A stretch of 25,896 bases of DNA from the NCBI GenBank assembly GCA_030145945.1, contig JASLDK010000011.1, positions 1-25,896 on the forward strand, in the 5' to 3' direction. The stretch's first letter is position 1. Each line of letters opens with the position of its first letter. Positions 6,259 through 15,301 of this stretch are shown in pieces. The position numbers and the translations under genes were made by a program. Below the pieces are notes generated by a model. That model saw only the letters and a program-made list of their open reading frames with translations, was not told the origin of the DNA and made no database searches. The DNA is from Nocardioides sp. (GTDB lineage Bacteria > Actinomycetota > Actinomycetes > Propionibacteriales > Nocardioidaceae).

Positions 6259-8046
6259 ATGTCTGCTGACGAGTACGACGTGATCGTGGTCGGATCCGGC
6301 TTCGGCGGATCGGTCACCGCCCTCCGTCTCACCGAGAAGGGCTATCGCGTCCTCGTCCTGGAGGCGGGTCGTCGCTTCGAGGACCAGGAGTTCGCGAAGA
6401 CCTCGTGGGACGTGCGCAAGTTCCTCTACGCCCCGCGTCTGGGTTGCTTCGGCATCCAGCGGATCCGGCTGCTCCGCGACGTCGTCGTCCTCGCTGGTGC
6501 GGGCGTTGGTGGCGGGTCCCTCGTCTATGCCAACACCCTCTACGAACCGGCCTCCGACGCGTTCTACAACGACAACCAGTGGGCGCACATCACCGACTGG
6601 AAGGCCGAGCTGGCGCCGCACTACGACCAGGCCAAGCGGATGCTCGGCGTCGTCGAGAACCCGACGGTCACCCCGTCGGACGAGGTGATGAAGGCCGTCG
6701 CCGACGACATGGGCATCGGCCACACCTACCGCCCCACCCCGATCGGTGTCTGCTTCGGTGCGAACGGCGAGAAGCAGCCCGGCCAGGCGATCCCGGACCC
6801 CTACTTCGGCGGGGCCGGACCGGAGCGTCGCGGCTGCACCGAGTGCGGCGAGTGCATGACGGGGTGCCGCCACAACGCCAAGAACACGCTCCTCAAGAAC
6901 TACCTCTATCTCGCCGAGAAGGCCGGGGCCGAGGTCCGCGAGCGCACGACAGTCGCCGCGATCACGCCGCGCCCCGGTGGTGGGTACGACGTCGCGACGC
7001 ACGTGTCGGGCAAGTCGGCCAAGCGCCGGCAGGTGCTGAGGGCCAGTCAGGTCGTCCTGGCAGCCGGCACGTGGGGGACGCAGGAGCTGCTGCACGGCAT
7101 GAAGCGCTCCGGTGACCTGCCGCAGCTCTCCGAGCGGCTCGGCTACCTGACCCGCACCAACTCCGAGGCGCTGTGCGCGTCGAGCACCAAGATGCGCAAC
7201 AAGGGGAAGTACGACTTCCACCACGGTGTCGCGATCACCTCCTCGATCCACCCCGACCCCGTCACCCACATCGAGCCCGTCCGCTACGGCAAGGGCTCCG
7301 GCCTGATGGGCATGCTGCTCACCGTCATGACCGACGGCGGCGGCCGGATGCCGCGCTGGATGAAGTGGATCGGCCAGGCGCTGCGCCACCCGCTGCTCCT
7401 GCTCTCCTGCCTCGCTGGTCTCGGCAGCTGGCCCGAGCGCACGATCATCGCCCTGGTCATGCAGACCAGCGACAACTCGATCACGGTCCTCCCCAAGAAG
7501 GGGAAGGCCGGTGCGCGCGCCCGTCTCACGTCGAAGCAGGGACACGGCGAGCCCAACCCGACCTGGGTGCCAGCCGGCAACGAGGTGGTCCGCAACATCT
7601 CGGAGAAGATCGACGGCGGCTCCTACTCGACCGTCGGGGAGATCTTCAACATCCCCATGACTGCGCACTTCCTGGGTGGGTGTCCGATCGGCGACTCCGC
7701 GCAGACCGGTGTGATCGACCCCTACCACCGCGTCTACGGCCACCCCGGTCTGCACGTCGTCGACGGTGCGGCCATCTCCGCCAACCTCGGCGTCAACCCG
7801 AGTCTCACCATCACCGCGCAGGCCGAGCGGGCGATGTCGGTGTGGCCCAACCGTGGCGAGGCCGATCAGCGGCCTGTCCTCGGAGCCGACTATGCGCGGC
7901 TCTCCCCGATCCTGCCGGTGCGGGCGGTCGTGCCCCCGTCCGCACCGGCGGCACTACGCCTCCCGTTGTACGTCGTGAAGAACTCGCCCGCCGAGTCCAC
8001 TGAGGTCTCCGAGGCCACCGACGTCACCGATGGAGCGAAGGCATGA
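6259..8046 (+). CDS. GMC-family oxidoreductase, ChoD-type (putative cholesterol/3-hydroxysteroid oxidase)
   Basis: The product is a 595-residue flavoprotein. The N-terminal FAD-binding motif is VVGSGFGGS (residues 10-18), followed by a second flavin motif GAGVGGGSLVYAN. The C-terminal GMC signature contains the active-site His470 in HFLGGC and Asn513 in GVNPSLTITAQAER. From memory the sequence follows Mycobacterium tuberculosis ChoD (Rv3409c) closely throughout. ChoD is annotated as cholesterol oxidase, though its true substrate is debated. The middle carries Cys193, Cys196, Cys199 and Cys203 (CX2CX2CX3C), shared with ChoD-type enzymes and reminiscent of an iron-sulfur site. The stop overlaps the first permease start by ATGA at 8043-8046, so it is translationally coupled to the mce operon. 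There is no signal peptide, so cytoplasmic action on the imported molecule is the natural inference. Confidence 0.9.
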   Translation: MSADEYDVIVVGSGFGGSVTALRLTEKGYRVLVLEAGRRFEDQEFAKTSWDVRKFLYAPRLGCFGIQRIRLLRDVVVLAGAGVGGGSLVYANTLYEPASDAFYNDNQWAHITDWKAELAPHYDQAKRMLGVVENPTVTPSDEVMKAVADDMGIGHTYRPTPIGVCFGANGEKQPGQAIPDPYFGGAGPERRGCTECGECMTGCRHNAKNTLLKNYLYLAEKAGAEVRERTTVAAITPRPGGGYDVATHVSGKSAKRRQVLRASQVVLAAGTWGTQELLHGMKRSGDLPQLSERLGYLTRTNSEALCASSTKMRNKGKYDFHHGVAITSSIHPDPVTHIEPVRYGKGSGLMGMLLTVMTDGGGRMPRWMKWIGQALRHPLLLLSCLAGLGSWPERTIIALVMQTSDNSITVLPKKGKAGARARLTSKQGHGEPNPTWVPAGNEVVRNISEKIDGGSYSTVGEIFNIPMTAHFLGGCPIGDSAQTGVIDPYHRVYGHPGLHVVDGAAISANLGVNPSLTITAQAERAMSVWPNRGEADQRPVLGADYARLSPILPVRAVVPPSAPAALRLPLYVVKNSPAESTEVSEATDVTDGAKA

Positions 8047-8873
8047 CCGTGTCCGCTCCCACCGGGATGACCGAGCAGCGCAGTCAGATCGCGCGTGATG
8101 CGCTGCGGTCCTCGATGCTCGGCAAGACCATGACCACCTTCGGCGACTTCTACAGCTTCGTCGGCAAGGTGTTCGCGACGATGTTCACCCGGAAGTTCCA
8201 CTTCCGCGAGTTCGTCTCGCAGGCCTGGTTCGTCACGACCGTCTCGTTCGGTCCGGCGTTGCTGGTGTCGATCCCGTTCTGCGTCGTCATCATCTTCCAG
8301 GTCAACCAGTTGCTGATCCAGATCGGTGCCGTCGACCTCGCCGGCGCGGGAGCGGCGGTCGCGGTCGTTCGCGAGATCGGGCCGATCGTGTCGGTGCTCG
8401 TCGTCGCTGGTGCCGGCGCGACCGCCATCTGTGCCGACCTGGGCTCGCGGAAGATCCGTGAGGAGATCGATGCGATGGTCACCCTCGGCATCGACCCGAT
8501 CGAGCGTCTCGTCGTTCCTCGCATCGTCGCCTCCACCCTGGTCGGTGTGGCCCTCAACGGCATGGTGACCGTGGTCGGCCTGGTCGGCGGCTACTTCTTC
8601 TCGGTCGTCCTGCAGGGCGCGACCCCGGGGCTCTACCTGTCCGACCTGACGCTGCTGGTCGGACTGCCGGACTTCCTGGCATCCGAGGCCAAGGCGGCGG
8701 TCTTCGGTCTGCTCGCCGGTCTGACCGCCTGCTACCTCGGCCTCAACGCCAAGGGCGGCCCCAAGGGTGTGGGCGAGGCGGTCAACCAGACGGTCGTCTT
8801 CGCGTTCATGCTGCTCTTCGCGGCCAACAGCGTGATCAGCGCCCTGTTCCTCCAGATCAAGCTGGGAGCGTGA
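8043..8873 (+). CDS. yrbEA: YrbE/MlaE-type Mce permease A
   Basis: The product is a 276-residue integral-membrane permease subunit of a Mce lipid importer (MlaE family). It has about five hydrophobic segments, and a cytoplasmic coupling-helix region (EEIDAMVTLGIDPIERLVVPR) that would touch the MceG ATPase. VVREIGPIVSVLVVAGAGATAICADLG is the conserved MlaE core. The ATG at 8043 overlaps the upstream stop (ATGA). The next permease follows after 7 bases. The N-terminal leader of about 50 residues before the first membrane segment is usual for actinobacterial YrbE proteins. The gene name reflects position and family only; assignment to a given mce class (mce1 to mce4) was not attempted. No ATPase gene accompanies it, as is typical because MceG is usually encoded elsewhere. 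Confidence 0.93.
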   Translation: MTVSAPTGMTEQRSQIARDALRSSMLGKTMTTFGDFYSFVGKVFATMFTRKFHFREFVSQAWFVTTVSFGPALLVSIPFCVVIIFQVNQLLIQIGAVDLAGAGAAVAVVREIGPIVSVLVVAGAGATAICADLGSRKIREEIDAMVTLGIDPIERLVVPRIVASTLVGVALNGMVTVVGLVGGYFFSVVLQGATPGLYLSDLTLLVGLPDFLASEAKAAVFGLLAGLTACYLGLNAKGGPKGVGEAVNQTVVFAFMLLFAANSVISALFLQIKLGA

Positions 8874-8880
8874 TGCGGCC

Positions 8881-9720
8881 GTGAGTGCCACCACTCCGGG
8901 ATTCTTCGCCCGGCACGCCGGCAAGCCGATGTCCTCGCTGCGTCGCCTCGGCGACCAGTTGAGCTTTCACGGCAATGCCTATGCGCACATGCCGCGTGCG
9001 CTCAAGCACTACCCCAAGGAGGTCGTCCGGCTGCTGGCCGAGGTCTCCCTCGGCTCGGGTGCGCTGGCGCTGATCGGTGGAACGGTGCTGGTCATCGGCT
9101 TCCTCACCGCCGCCTCCGGCATCGAGGTCGGCCTGCAGGCCTACACGTCCTTCGACAACATCGGCGTCTCCACGCTGTCGGGCTTCTTCTCGGCCTACTT
9201 CAACACCCGAGAGGTCGCGCCGATCATCGCGGGCATCGCACTGACCGCGACCGTCGGCGCCGGTTTCACCGCGCAGATCGGGGCGATGCGCGTCTCGGAG
9301 GAGATCGACGCGCTCGAGGTGATGGCCGTCCCGCCGGTGCCCTTCCTGGTCACCACGCGGATCATCGCCGGCCTGATCGCCGTCGTCCCTCTCTTCGCGA
9401 TCGCCCTGATGATGTGCTGGCTGGCGACCTACCTCGTCGTCACCGTCGGCTACGACCAGGCGCCGGGCACCTACCAGCACTACTTCGACACCTTCCTCAT
9501 CCCGAGTGACCTGTTCCTCGCGATGGTCAAGGTGATCCTGATGGCGCTCGTCATCGTCTCGATCTGCTGCTATCACGGGTTCCGGGCGTCCGGTGGCCCC
9601 TCGGGCGTCGGCAAGGCCGTCGGTACGGCGGTCCGGTCCGCGCTGATCTCCACCATGTTCATCGACCTGATCTTCGCGATCGCCATCTGGGGCGGTCCGT
9701 CGGTCCACATCGCGGGGTGA
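8881..9720 (+). CDS. yrbEB: YrbE/MlaE-type Mce permease B
   Basis: The second permease of the pair has 279 residues and would form a heterodimer with the preceding subunit in the cytoplasmic membrane. The MlaE core is visible in REVAPIIAGIALTATVGAGFTAQIGAMRVSEEIDALEVMAVPPVPFLVTTR (about residues 116-166), and the end LIFAIAIWGG is membrane-embedded. The start is GTG 8881, with a GGGAG at 8864-8868 inside the end of the first permease gene as ribosome-binding site. The ATG at 8873 is in another frame. The stop TGA (9718-9720) overlaps the GTG start of mceA. Confidence 0.93.
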   Translation: MSATTPGFFARHAGKPMSSLRRLGDQLSFHGNAYAHMPRALKHYPKEVVRLLAEVSLGSGALALIGGTVLVIGFLTAASGIEVGLQAYTSFDNIGVSTLSGFFSAYFNTREVAPIIAGIALTATVGAGFTAQIGAMRVSEEIDALEVMAVPPVPFLVTTRIIAGLIAVVPLFAIALMMCWLATYLVVTVGYDQAPGTYQHYFDTFLIPSDLFLAMVKVILMALVIVSICCYHGFRASGGPSGVGKAVGTAVRSALISTMFIDLIFAIAIWGGPSVHIAG

Positions 9721-10952
9721 GCGCCATGAGCCACAAGAACAAGAGGGAGAAGCACGCCCACCACCTCGATCGGCAGGTGGTCCTCGGCTTCCTGTTCGTC
9801 GCGCTGGTGATGGGTGTCATTGCGGGCACGATCGCCAAGTACAAGGGCGTCTTCGACGACACCGTCGCGGTCAGCGTCGAGGCAGACCGGGCTGGCCTGA
9901 CCCTCGCCGCCGGTGCCCCGATCAAGCTTCGGGGCGTCGAGATCGGCCGGGTCAGCAAGATCGACAGCCCCGGCACCCCAGGTGTCTCCGACGGCAAGGT
10001 CCGCATCCAGCTCGAGATCGACGCGGACAAGGTCGGCCGGGTGCCGGCCGACGTGACCGCGCAGATCGTGCCGCCGACCGCCTTCGGCGCGAAGTACGTC
10101 CAACTCACGCCGCCTGCTGACGGCAGCGGTTCGGGTGCCAAGATCGCCGCAGGTGCGGTGATTCCGGCCGATCGAGTGACCGTCGAAGTCGATGAGGCCT
10201 TCGAGAACCTGACCAAGGTGCTCGCCGTCGCACGGCCCGCCGACGTCAACTCCGCCCTCACCGCGGTTGCGGGTGCGGTCGACGAGCGTGGTGCGCTGAT
10301 CGGGAACCTGATCACCCAGACCGACACCTACCTGCAGTCCCTCAACCCGTCGCTGCGGACGTTGAGTGACGACCTCCGGATCGCCGACGACGTCGCCGAC
10401 GTCTACGAGGTGGCGCGCCCGGACCTCATCGCGACCCTCGACCAGACCGGCAGGATCTCCCAGACGCTGGTCCGCCAGCAGGCATCGCTGCGCGCCCTCG
10501 AGCGGAGCCTGACCGGCTTCAGCAACCAGACCGACGTACTCCTGCGCAGCTCGGAGAAGGGCCTGGTCAGCTCGCTGCAGCTGCTCGGTCCGGTCACCAA
10601 GATCCTCGACCGCTACTCGCCCGAGCTGCCCTGCCTGGTGATGGGACTCGCGTCCGCGAACAAGCTCGCCGAGGCGGCCGTCGGCGGCACCCACCCGGGT
10701 GTCACGACGATCACCCGGATCATTCCGGGCCGCGATCCCTACACCTATCAGGACAACCTGCCGGAGCTCGGCGCCGACAACGGCCCCGCCTGCTACGGCC
10801 TGCCCTACGTCGACGCGCAGGAGGCCAAGGCCGGCCCGCCGTCCTTCCGCACCGGTGCCAATCCGTACGTCGGCCCGCAGCCCACTCCCAGCGACGCGGT
10901 GGTGGACACGCTCTTCGGCCTTCTCAAGGGAGCGGGGAATCTCGCGAAATGA
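9717..10952 (+). CDS. mceA: Mce family protein A
   Basis: The product is a 411-residue substrate-binding subunit of the Mce transporter. A short basic N-terminus precedes a membrane anchor (about residues 20-40), then the MCE/MlaD domain (about 46-127: LTLAAGAPIKLRGVEIGRVSKI, ending in FGAKYVQLTPP). A long helical region follows, thought in this family to build the periplasm-spanning tube with the other Mce subunits. The C-terminus has conserved cysteines in ELPCLVMGL and GPACYGLPYVD, a feature of actinobacterial MceA. The GTG at 9717 overlaps the previous stop (GTGA); an in-frame ATG at 9726 is an alternative. First of six consecutive mce genes. Confidence 0.94.
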   Translation: MSAMSHKNKREKHAHHLDRQVVLGFLFVALVMGVIAGTIAKYKGVFDDTVAVSVEADRAGLTLAAGAPIKLRGVEIGRVSKIDSPGTPGVSDGKVRIQLEIDADKVGRVPADVTAQIVPPTAFGAKYVQLTPPADGSGSGAKIAAGAVIPADRVTVEVDEAFENLTKVLAVARPADVNSALTAVAGAVDERGALIGNLITQTDTYLQSLNPSLRTLSDDLRIADDVADVYEVARPDLIATLDQTGRISQTLVRQQASLRALERSLTGFSNQTDVLLRSSEKGLVSSLQLLGPVTKILDRYSPELPCLVMGLASANKLAEAAVGGTHPGVTTITRIIPGRDPYTYQDNLPELGADNGPACYGLPYVDAQEAKAGPPSFRTGANPYVGPQPTPSDAVVDTLFGLLKGAGNLAK

Positions 10953-12016
10953 GCTCCAAACTGAGTCCGGAGAAGCGGCGCCAGCGCGCCGACCTGATCA
11001 AGTTCTCCGCGTTCCTCTCGCTGGCAGCCGTGTTCACGGTGTGGGTCGCCGCTGTCACGGGTGAGTTCCGTCCCGGTGAGCGCGCTGACTACAAAGCCGT
11101 CTTCAACGACGTGTCCGGCCTCGCGGTCGGTGACGAGGTCCGGGTCGCCGGCGTCGACGTCGGCAAGGTGACCGCCATCGACGTCCGCAAGGACAACACC
11201 GTGCTGGTGACCTTCAACGTGGCCAAGGGCCAGCAGCTCACCACCGACACCCACGCGACCATCCAGTACCGCAACCTGATCGGCGACCGCGTCGTCCAGC
11301 TGACCCGCGGCTCCGCCGGTACGCCGGCCCAGGGCGCTCCTGCGGGTGAGCCGCTCGCAGCGGGCGGCACCCTGCCTGCCGCTCAGACCGCGTCGGCGCT
11401 CGACCTCGACACTCTGCTCAACGGCTTCAAGCCGCTCTTCGCGGGTCTCAGCCCCACGCAGGTCAACGAGCTCTCCGGCCAGTTGGTGCAGGTGCTGCAG
11501 GGCCAGCAGGCCGCTGTCGCCACGCTGGTGCGGCAGGTCGCCTCCTTCACCACGACCATCGGCGGTCGCGAGGAGCTGATCGGTCAGGTGATCCGCAACC
11601 TCAACAGCGTCCTCGGCACCGTCGAGAGCCGCAAGGAAGGTGTCGGGCTGCTCCTCGACCGGCTCGACCAGCTGATGAAGGGCCTCGACAAGCAGGACAC
11701 CCAGGTGCTCGACGCAGCCGCGGAGATCAGCGGATTCGCCGACACCACCTCGGACCTGGTCACCAACGCACGCGGCGACCTGCGCGCCGACCTCAAGGGG
11801 CTGGCCGTCTCCGCGCGCGGGATCAACAAGAACGCCGACACCCTCGAGGCGGTCCTGGCGAAGCTGCCCAAGCACTATCGCGCGATCCAGAACACCGCGT
11901 CCTACGGCAACTTCTTCAACTTCTTCCTCTGCGGTGTCCGGGTCCAGACGGGCCTCGCGGGCGCGAACCTGACAACGCCGTGGATCTACTCCGACGCTCC
12001 GAGGTGCAAGCGATGA
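10949..12016 (+). CDS. mceB: Mce family protein B
   Basis: The product is a 355-residue Mce subunit with a basic N-terminus, a membrane segment (about residues 18-37) and an MCE domain (about 45-123: VFNDVSGLAVGDEVRVAGVDVGKV to LIGDRVVQLTRG). A long helical part ends in FFNFFLCGVRVQTG, the usual MceB ending with a single cysteine. The ATG at 10949 overlaps the mceA stop (ATGA), giving translational coupling. Role within the transporter follows from family knowledge; the substrate is not shown by the sequence. Confidence 0.93.
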   Translation: MSSKLSPEKRRQRADLIKFSAFLSLAAVFTVWVAAVTGEFRPGERADYKAVFNDVSGLAVGDEVRVAGVDVGKVTAIDVRKDNTVLVTFNVAKGQQLTTDTHATIQYRNLIGDRVVQLTRGSAGTPAQGAPAGEPLAAGGTLPAAQTASALDLDTLLNGFKPLFAGLSPTQVNELSGQLVQVLQGQQAAVATLVRQVASFTTTIGGREELIGQVIRNLNSVLGTVESRKEGVGLLLDRLDQLMKGLDKQDTQVLDAAAEISGFADTTSDLVTNARGDLRADLKGLAVSARGINKNADTLEAVLAKLPKHYRAIQNTASYGNFFNFFLCGVRVQTGLAGANLTTPWIYSDAPRCKR

Positions 12017-13005
12017 GTCGTGAGACAAGCCCCGAGAAGCTGGCCGCGCGGGGCATCGTCGGCACCGTCGTCCTGGTGCTCGTCGTGCTCGCGGCGCTCA
12101 ACATCAACAAGCTGCCGCTGATCGGCAACAGCGATGTCGTGCACGTCGACTTCGCCGAGGCCGGCGGCCTGAAGGGCGGCGACTCCGTGATGATCTCCGG
12201 CGCCCAGGTCGGCAAGGTGCGCCAGGTGCGCCTCGACGGGAAGAAGGTCGTCGCCGACGTCGTCCTCACCGACCCCGACGTGGTGCTCGGCGACCGCACG
12301 GAGGCCCGGATCATCACGATGACCCTGCTGGGTCGGGCGGCGGTCGAGCTGGAGCCGCGCGGCACCGGTGAGATCAAGTCCGGGGGATCGATCCCGGTCG
12401 AGCGCACCTCGTCGCCGTACAACCTGACGAGCACGCTCAACGAGCTCACCGACACCACCGCGGCCATCGACAAGTCCCAGTTGGCGGCCGCGCTCGACCA
12501 GGCATCCAAGACGCTGGTCTCGTCGAGCCCCGACCTGAAGCCGGCGCTCGACGGCATCACCATGCTGTCGCGGGCAGTCTCCTCCAACGACGACGACCTG
12601 CGGTCGTTGGTCGCTCACGCCAACAACGTCACCGCAGTGCTCGCCAGCCGCGACCAGCAGATCGCCTCCCTGCTCGGCTCCGGCAAGTCACTGCTCGGTG
12701 AGCTCGACGCCCGCCAGGACGTCGTGGTCCGGCTGCTCAGGAGCGCCCGTGAGCTCGCCGCGCAACTGCGACTGCTGCTCAAGGACACCGACGACGTGCT
12801 CGCTCCCGCACTCGACGAACTCGACGGCGTGGTCGACGTGCTCAACAAGAACAAGGACAACCTGCAGGCCAGCATCGTCGGCCTGCGTGGCTACGCCACC
12901 GCCTTCGGCGAGGCCATCTCCAGCGGGCCGTGGTTCGACGCCTACATCCAGAACCTCACTTCGCCCGGGACCCTCGCCCCCGTCCTGTCAGGAATCGTGC
13001 CATGA
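12013..13005 (+). CDS. mceC: Mce family protein C
   Basis: The product is a 330-residue Mce subunit with a membrane anchor at about residues 14-30 and an MCE domain at about 42-118 (FAEAGGLKGGDSVMISGAQVGKV to LGRAAVELEPRG). The helical region contains repeated Asp/Leu-rich heptad-like stretches (LRLLLKDTDDVLAPALDELDG). It lacks a C-terminal cysteine module and is the shortest Mce protein here. The frame is open from 11980, but ATG 12013 overlaps the mceB stop (ATGA), as at the other junctions, and is the likely start. Confidence 0.92.
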   Translation: MSRETSPEKLAARGIVGTVVLVLVVLAALNINKLPLIGNSDVVHVDFAEAGGLKGGDSVMISGAQVGKVRQVRLDGKKVVADVVLTDPDVVLGDRTEARIITMTLLGRAAVELEPRGTGEIKSGGSIPVERTSSPYNLTSTLNELTDTTAAIDKSQLAAALDQASKTLVSSSPDLKPALDGITMLSRAVSSNDDDLRSLVAHANNVTAVLASRDQQIASLLGSGKSLLGELDARQDVVVRLLRSARELAAQLRLLLKDTDDVLAPALDELDGVVDVLNKNKDNLQASIVGLRGYATAFGEAISSGPWFDAYIQNLTSPGTLAPVLSGIVP

Positions 13006-14075
13006 GCTCCCTCCTCTCCGGCCGCAGGCTGATGATCCTGCTCGTCGCGGCAGCCCTGGTGATCGGTGTGTTCGTGTGGAACCGCGACGCGAGCGCGACC
13101 ACCATCAAGGCCTACTTCTCCAGCGCCGAGGGCCTCAACGTCGGCGACGACGTCAAGGTGCTCGGAGTCCGGGTCGGCAAGATCGCCGCGATCGACAACG
13201 AGTCGAAGGGTGTCCGGGTGACCCTGGAGGTCGACTCGGGCCAGCCCATCCCGGCCGCCGCCCACGCGGCGATCGTCTCGCCCAGCCTGGTCAGCGGACG
13301 GTTCGTCCAGCTCGACCCGGTCTACGACAGTGGTCCGAAGCTCGAGGACGGGGCGACGATCGCGCTCGAGAAGACCGCCGTACCCGTCACCTTCGACGAC
13401 GTGAAGCAGCAGCTCACCGATCTCGCCACCACCCTCGGGCCCGACGCGGGCAAGAAGGACGGCCCGCTCGCGGTCGCCATCAAGTCGATCGACCAGAGCC
13501 TGGCCAACGGCAACTCCGAGCAGTTGCGGACCTCGATCGCCGAGCTCCGTGGCGCGGCGGCAGCGCTCTCCGACGGGCGGTCCGACCTGTTCGGCACCAT
13601 CTCCAACCTCGACAAGTTCACCCGCAACCTCGCCCTCAACGACGCCGCACTGCGGGGCTTCACCGGTGAGTTGAGCGACGTCAGCGCCGTGCTTGCCAAC
13701 AACAAGGCCAACCTGACCGGCGCTCTCTCCGACCTCGCCAAGGTGCTCGGGCAGGCGGAGACCTACTTCAAGAAGCACCGCAAGCGGATCCGTACGACGA
13801 CCACGGACGTCAACGTGCTGGCCGCTACCCTGGCCGACCGCTCCAACGAGCTGGCCGGTGTGCTGCACGTGGCGCCGCACGCGCTCATCGATCTCAGCAA
13901 CATCGTCCAGGACCAGGCCCTCACCGCCCGCGCCACTCTCTCCGGTCTCGACAACGTGCCGCAGTTGCTGTGCGGAGCGGTGCTCGGCGTGGGCGGCACG
14001 AGCAAGCAGTGTGCGCAGGTGTTGCAGCCGCTCATCGACCTACTCGGACTCAGCGACGTGGGGGCAGCCCAATGA
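13002..14075 (+). CDS. mceD: Mce family protein D
   Basis: The product is a 357-residue Mce subunit with a membrane anchor at about residues 9-26 and an MCE domain at about 33-111 (FSSAEGLNVGDDVKVLGVRVGKI to LVSGRFVQLDPVY). Long helical stretches follow, containing TYFKKHRKRIRTTTTDVNVLAATLADRS, a region conserved in actinobacterial MceD. The C-terminus has a cysteine pair in QLLCGAVLGVGG and KQCAQVLQPL. ATG 13002 overlaps the mceC stop by ATGA; an earlier in-frame ATG at 12930 lies within mceC and was rejected. Confidence 0.92.
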   Translation: MSSLLSGRRLMILLVAAALVIGVFVWNRDASATTIKAYFSSAEGLNVGDDVKVLGVRVGKIAAIDNESKGVRVTLEVDSGQPIPAAAHAAIVSPSLVSGRFVQLDPVYDSGPKLEDGATIALEKTAVPVTFDDVKQQLTDLATTLGPDAGKKDGPLAVAIKSIDQSLANGNSEQLRTSIAELRGAAAALSDGRSDLFGTISNLDKFTRNLALNDAALRGFTGELSDVSAVLANNKANLTGALSDLAKVLGQAETYFKKHRKRIRTTTTDVNVLAATLADRSNELAGVLHVAPHALIDLSNIVQDQALTARATLSGLDNVPQLLCGAVLGVGGTSKQCAQVLQPLIDLLGLSDVGAAQ

Positions 14076-15301
14076 ACCGCTCGAAGAAGACCGCCCGAGC
14101 GCTCGTCCCGATCGCACTGGCGGCAGGACTGGTCTTCGCGGGCTGCGACATCCAGCCCAACGACAACACCCTGCCCGGTCAGGTCGCGGTCGGCGACGAC
14201 GGCTACACCGTCGAGGTGCACTTCGACCAGATCGAGAACCTGGTGCCCAACTCGACCGTCCAGAAGGACAACGTCGTGATCGGCACCGTCGGCAAGATTC
14301 GCGCGGAGGGCTGGGAGGCGGTCGTCGACCTGCACCTGCTCGACAACGTCGAACTGCCCGCTGACGCAGTGTTCTCGATCGGCCAGAAGACCCTGCTCGG
14401 TGCGCAGTACGTCGATGTGACGGTGCCGACCGACTCCGCGGCGGCCGCCACAGGGACCCGGCTGGCGGGCGGAGCCGTCGTACCCGTCGCCCAGACCGGC
14501 ACCTACCCCGCCACCGAGCAGGTCCTCGGCGCCGTCGCGCTGCTGCTGAACAACGGCGGTCTCTCGCAGATCAGCACGATCACCGGCGAGCTCTCCACGG
14601 CGCTGCGCGACCGGGTGCCCGACACGCGCAACCTGATCCGGCACACCAACGACCTGCTCGCCGTCCTCGACGCCAACAAGGGCGAGATCGTCTCCGCGCT
14701 GGAGTCGCTCAACGACCTGAGCGCCGGGTTGCGCAAGGACCAGGACAAGATCGCGACCGCGATCGACCGGATCACACCCGGCCTGCAGGTCCTCAACGAG
14801 GAACGCGACCGGCTGGTCAAGACGGTCACCACGACCGCGCGCACCGGCGCCAAGGCCACGCAGGTGATCCAGGCCAGCGAGACCGCACTGCTGTCCAACC
14901 TCGAATCGTTGCGGCCGATCCTCGCCCACCTCGGTGAGGCCAGCGAGTCGCTGCCCGACGCGCTCAAGATCGGCCTCACCATCCCGTTCCCGGCGATGAC
15001 CGCCTCCAACGCCTTCGTCGGTGACTATGCCAACCTGTTCGCGACCCTCGACCTGCGCGACAGCAGCCTGCTGTCGGCCTGGCTCGGGGGACTCTCGCCG
15101 GCCCTGCAGGCCGGCGACCCGGTGACCGATCCGCTGGCTCCGCCCGCTGCGCCGACGGCCCCCGCTGTCTCGCCCGACGACCTGCCGGCCAACCCGGACG
15201 CACCCGTGGTTCCGGGGACGACCCCGGCCGCTCCGGCACCGGCGACGCCCACCGAGACCCCGTCCTGCGGCCTGTTGGCCAAACTTCTGGGAGGCTGCTG
15301 A
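14072..15301 (+). CDS. mceE: Mce family lipoprotein E (LprK-like)
   Basis: The product is a 409-residue lipoprotein. A basic start and hydrophobic stretch (residues 11-23) lead into a lipobox, VFAGC, with lipidation at Cys25. The -3 residue is Phe, which is less usual than Leu or Val. The MCE domain spans about 46-125 (FDQIENLVPNSTVQKDNVVIGTV to LLGAQYVDVTVP). This arrangement is standard for MceE, the one lipid-anchored Mce subunit. The last 60 residues are a proline/alanine-rich tail closing with SCGLLAKLLGGC, which has two cysteines in the last 12 residues. The ATG at 14072 overlaps the mceD stop (ATGA). Confidence 0.92.
   Translation: MNRSKKTARALVPIALAAGLVFAGCDIQPNDNTLPGQVAVGDDGYTVEVHFDQIENLVPNSTVQKDNVVIGTVGKIRAEGWEAVVDLHLLDNVELPADAVFSIGQKTLLGAQYVDVTVPTDSAAAATGTRLAGGAVVPVAQTGTYPATEQVLGAVALLLNNGGLSQISTITGELSTALRDRVPDTRNLIRHTNDLLAVLDANKGEIVSALESLNDLSAGLRKDQDKIATAIDRITPGLQVLNEERDRLVKTVTTTARTGAKATQVIQASETALLSNLESLRPILAHLGEASESLPDALKIGLTIPFPAMTASNAFVGDYANLFATLDLRDSSLLSAWLGGLSPALQAGDPVTDPLAPPAAPTAPAVSPDDLPANPDAPVVPGTTPAAPAPATPTETPSCGLLAKLLGGC

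Noticed and set aside
4774..7755. A 993-codon open frame on the minus strand, antisense to the acyl-CoA dehydrogenase and GMC oxidase genes.
   Set aside because: It mirrors codon structure of high-GC genes on the other strand, has no domain-like composition and would overlap two well-supported genes. Only its last 50 or so codons, outside the sense genes, were kept as an AraC-like remnant.
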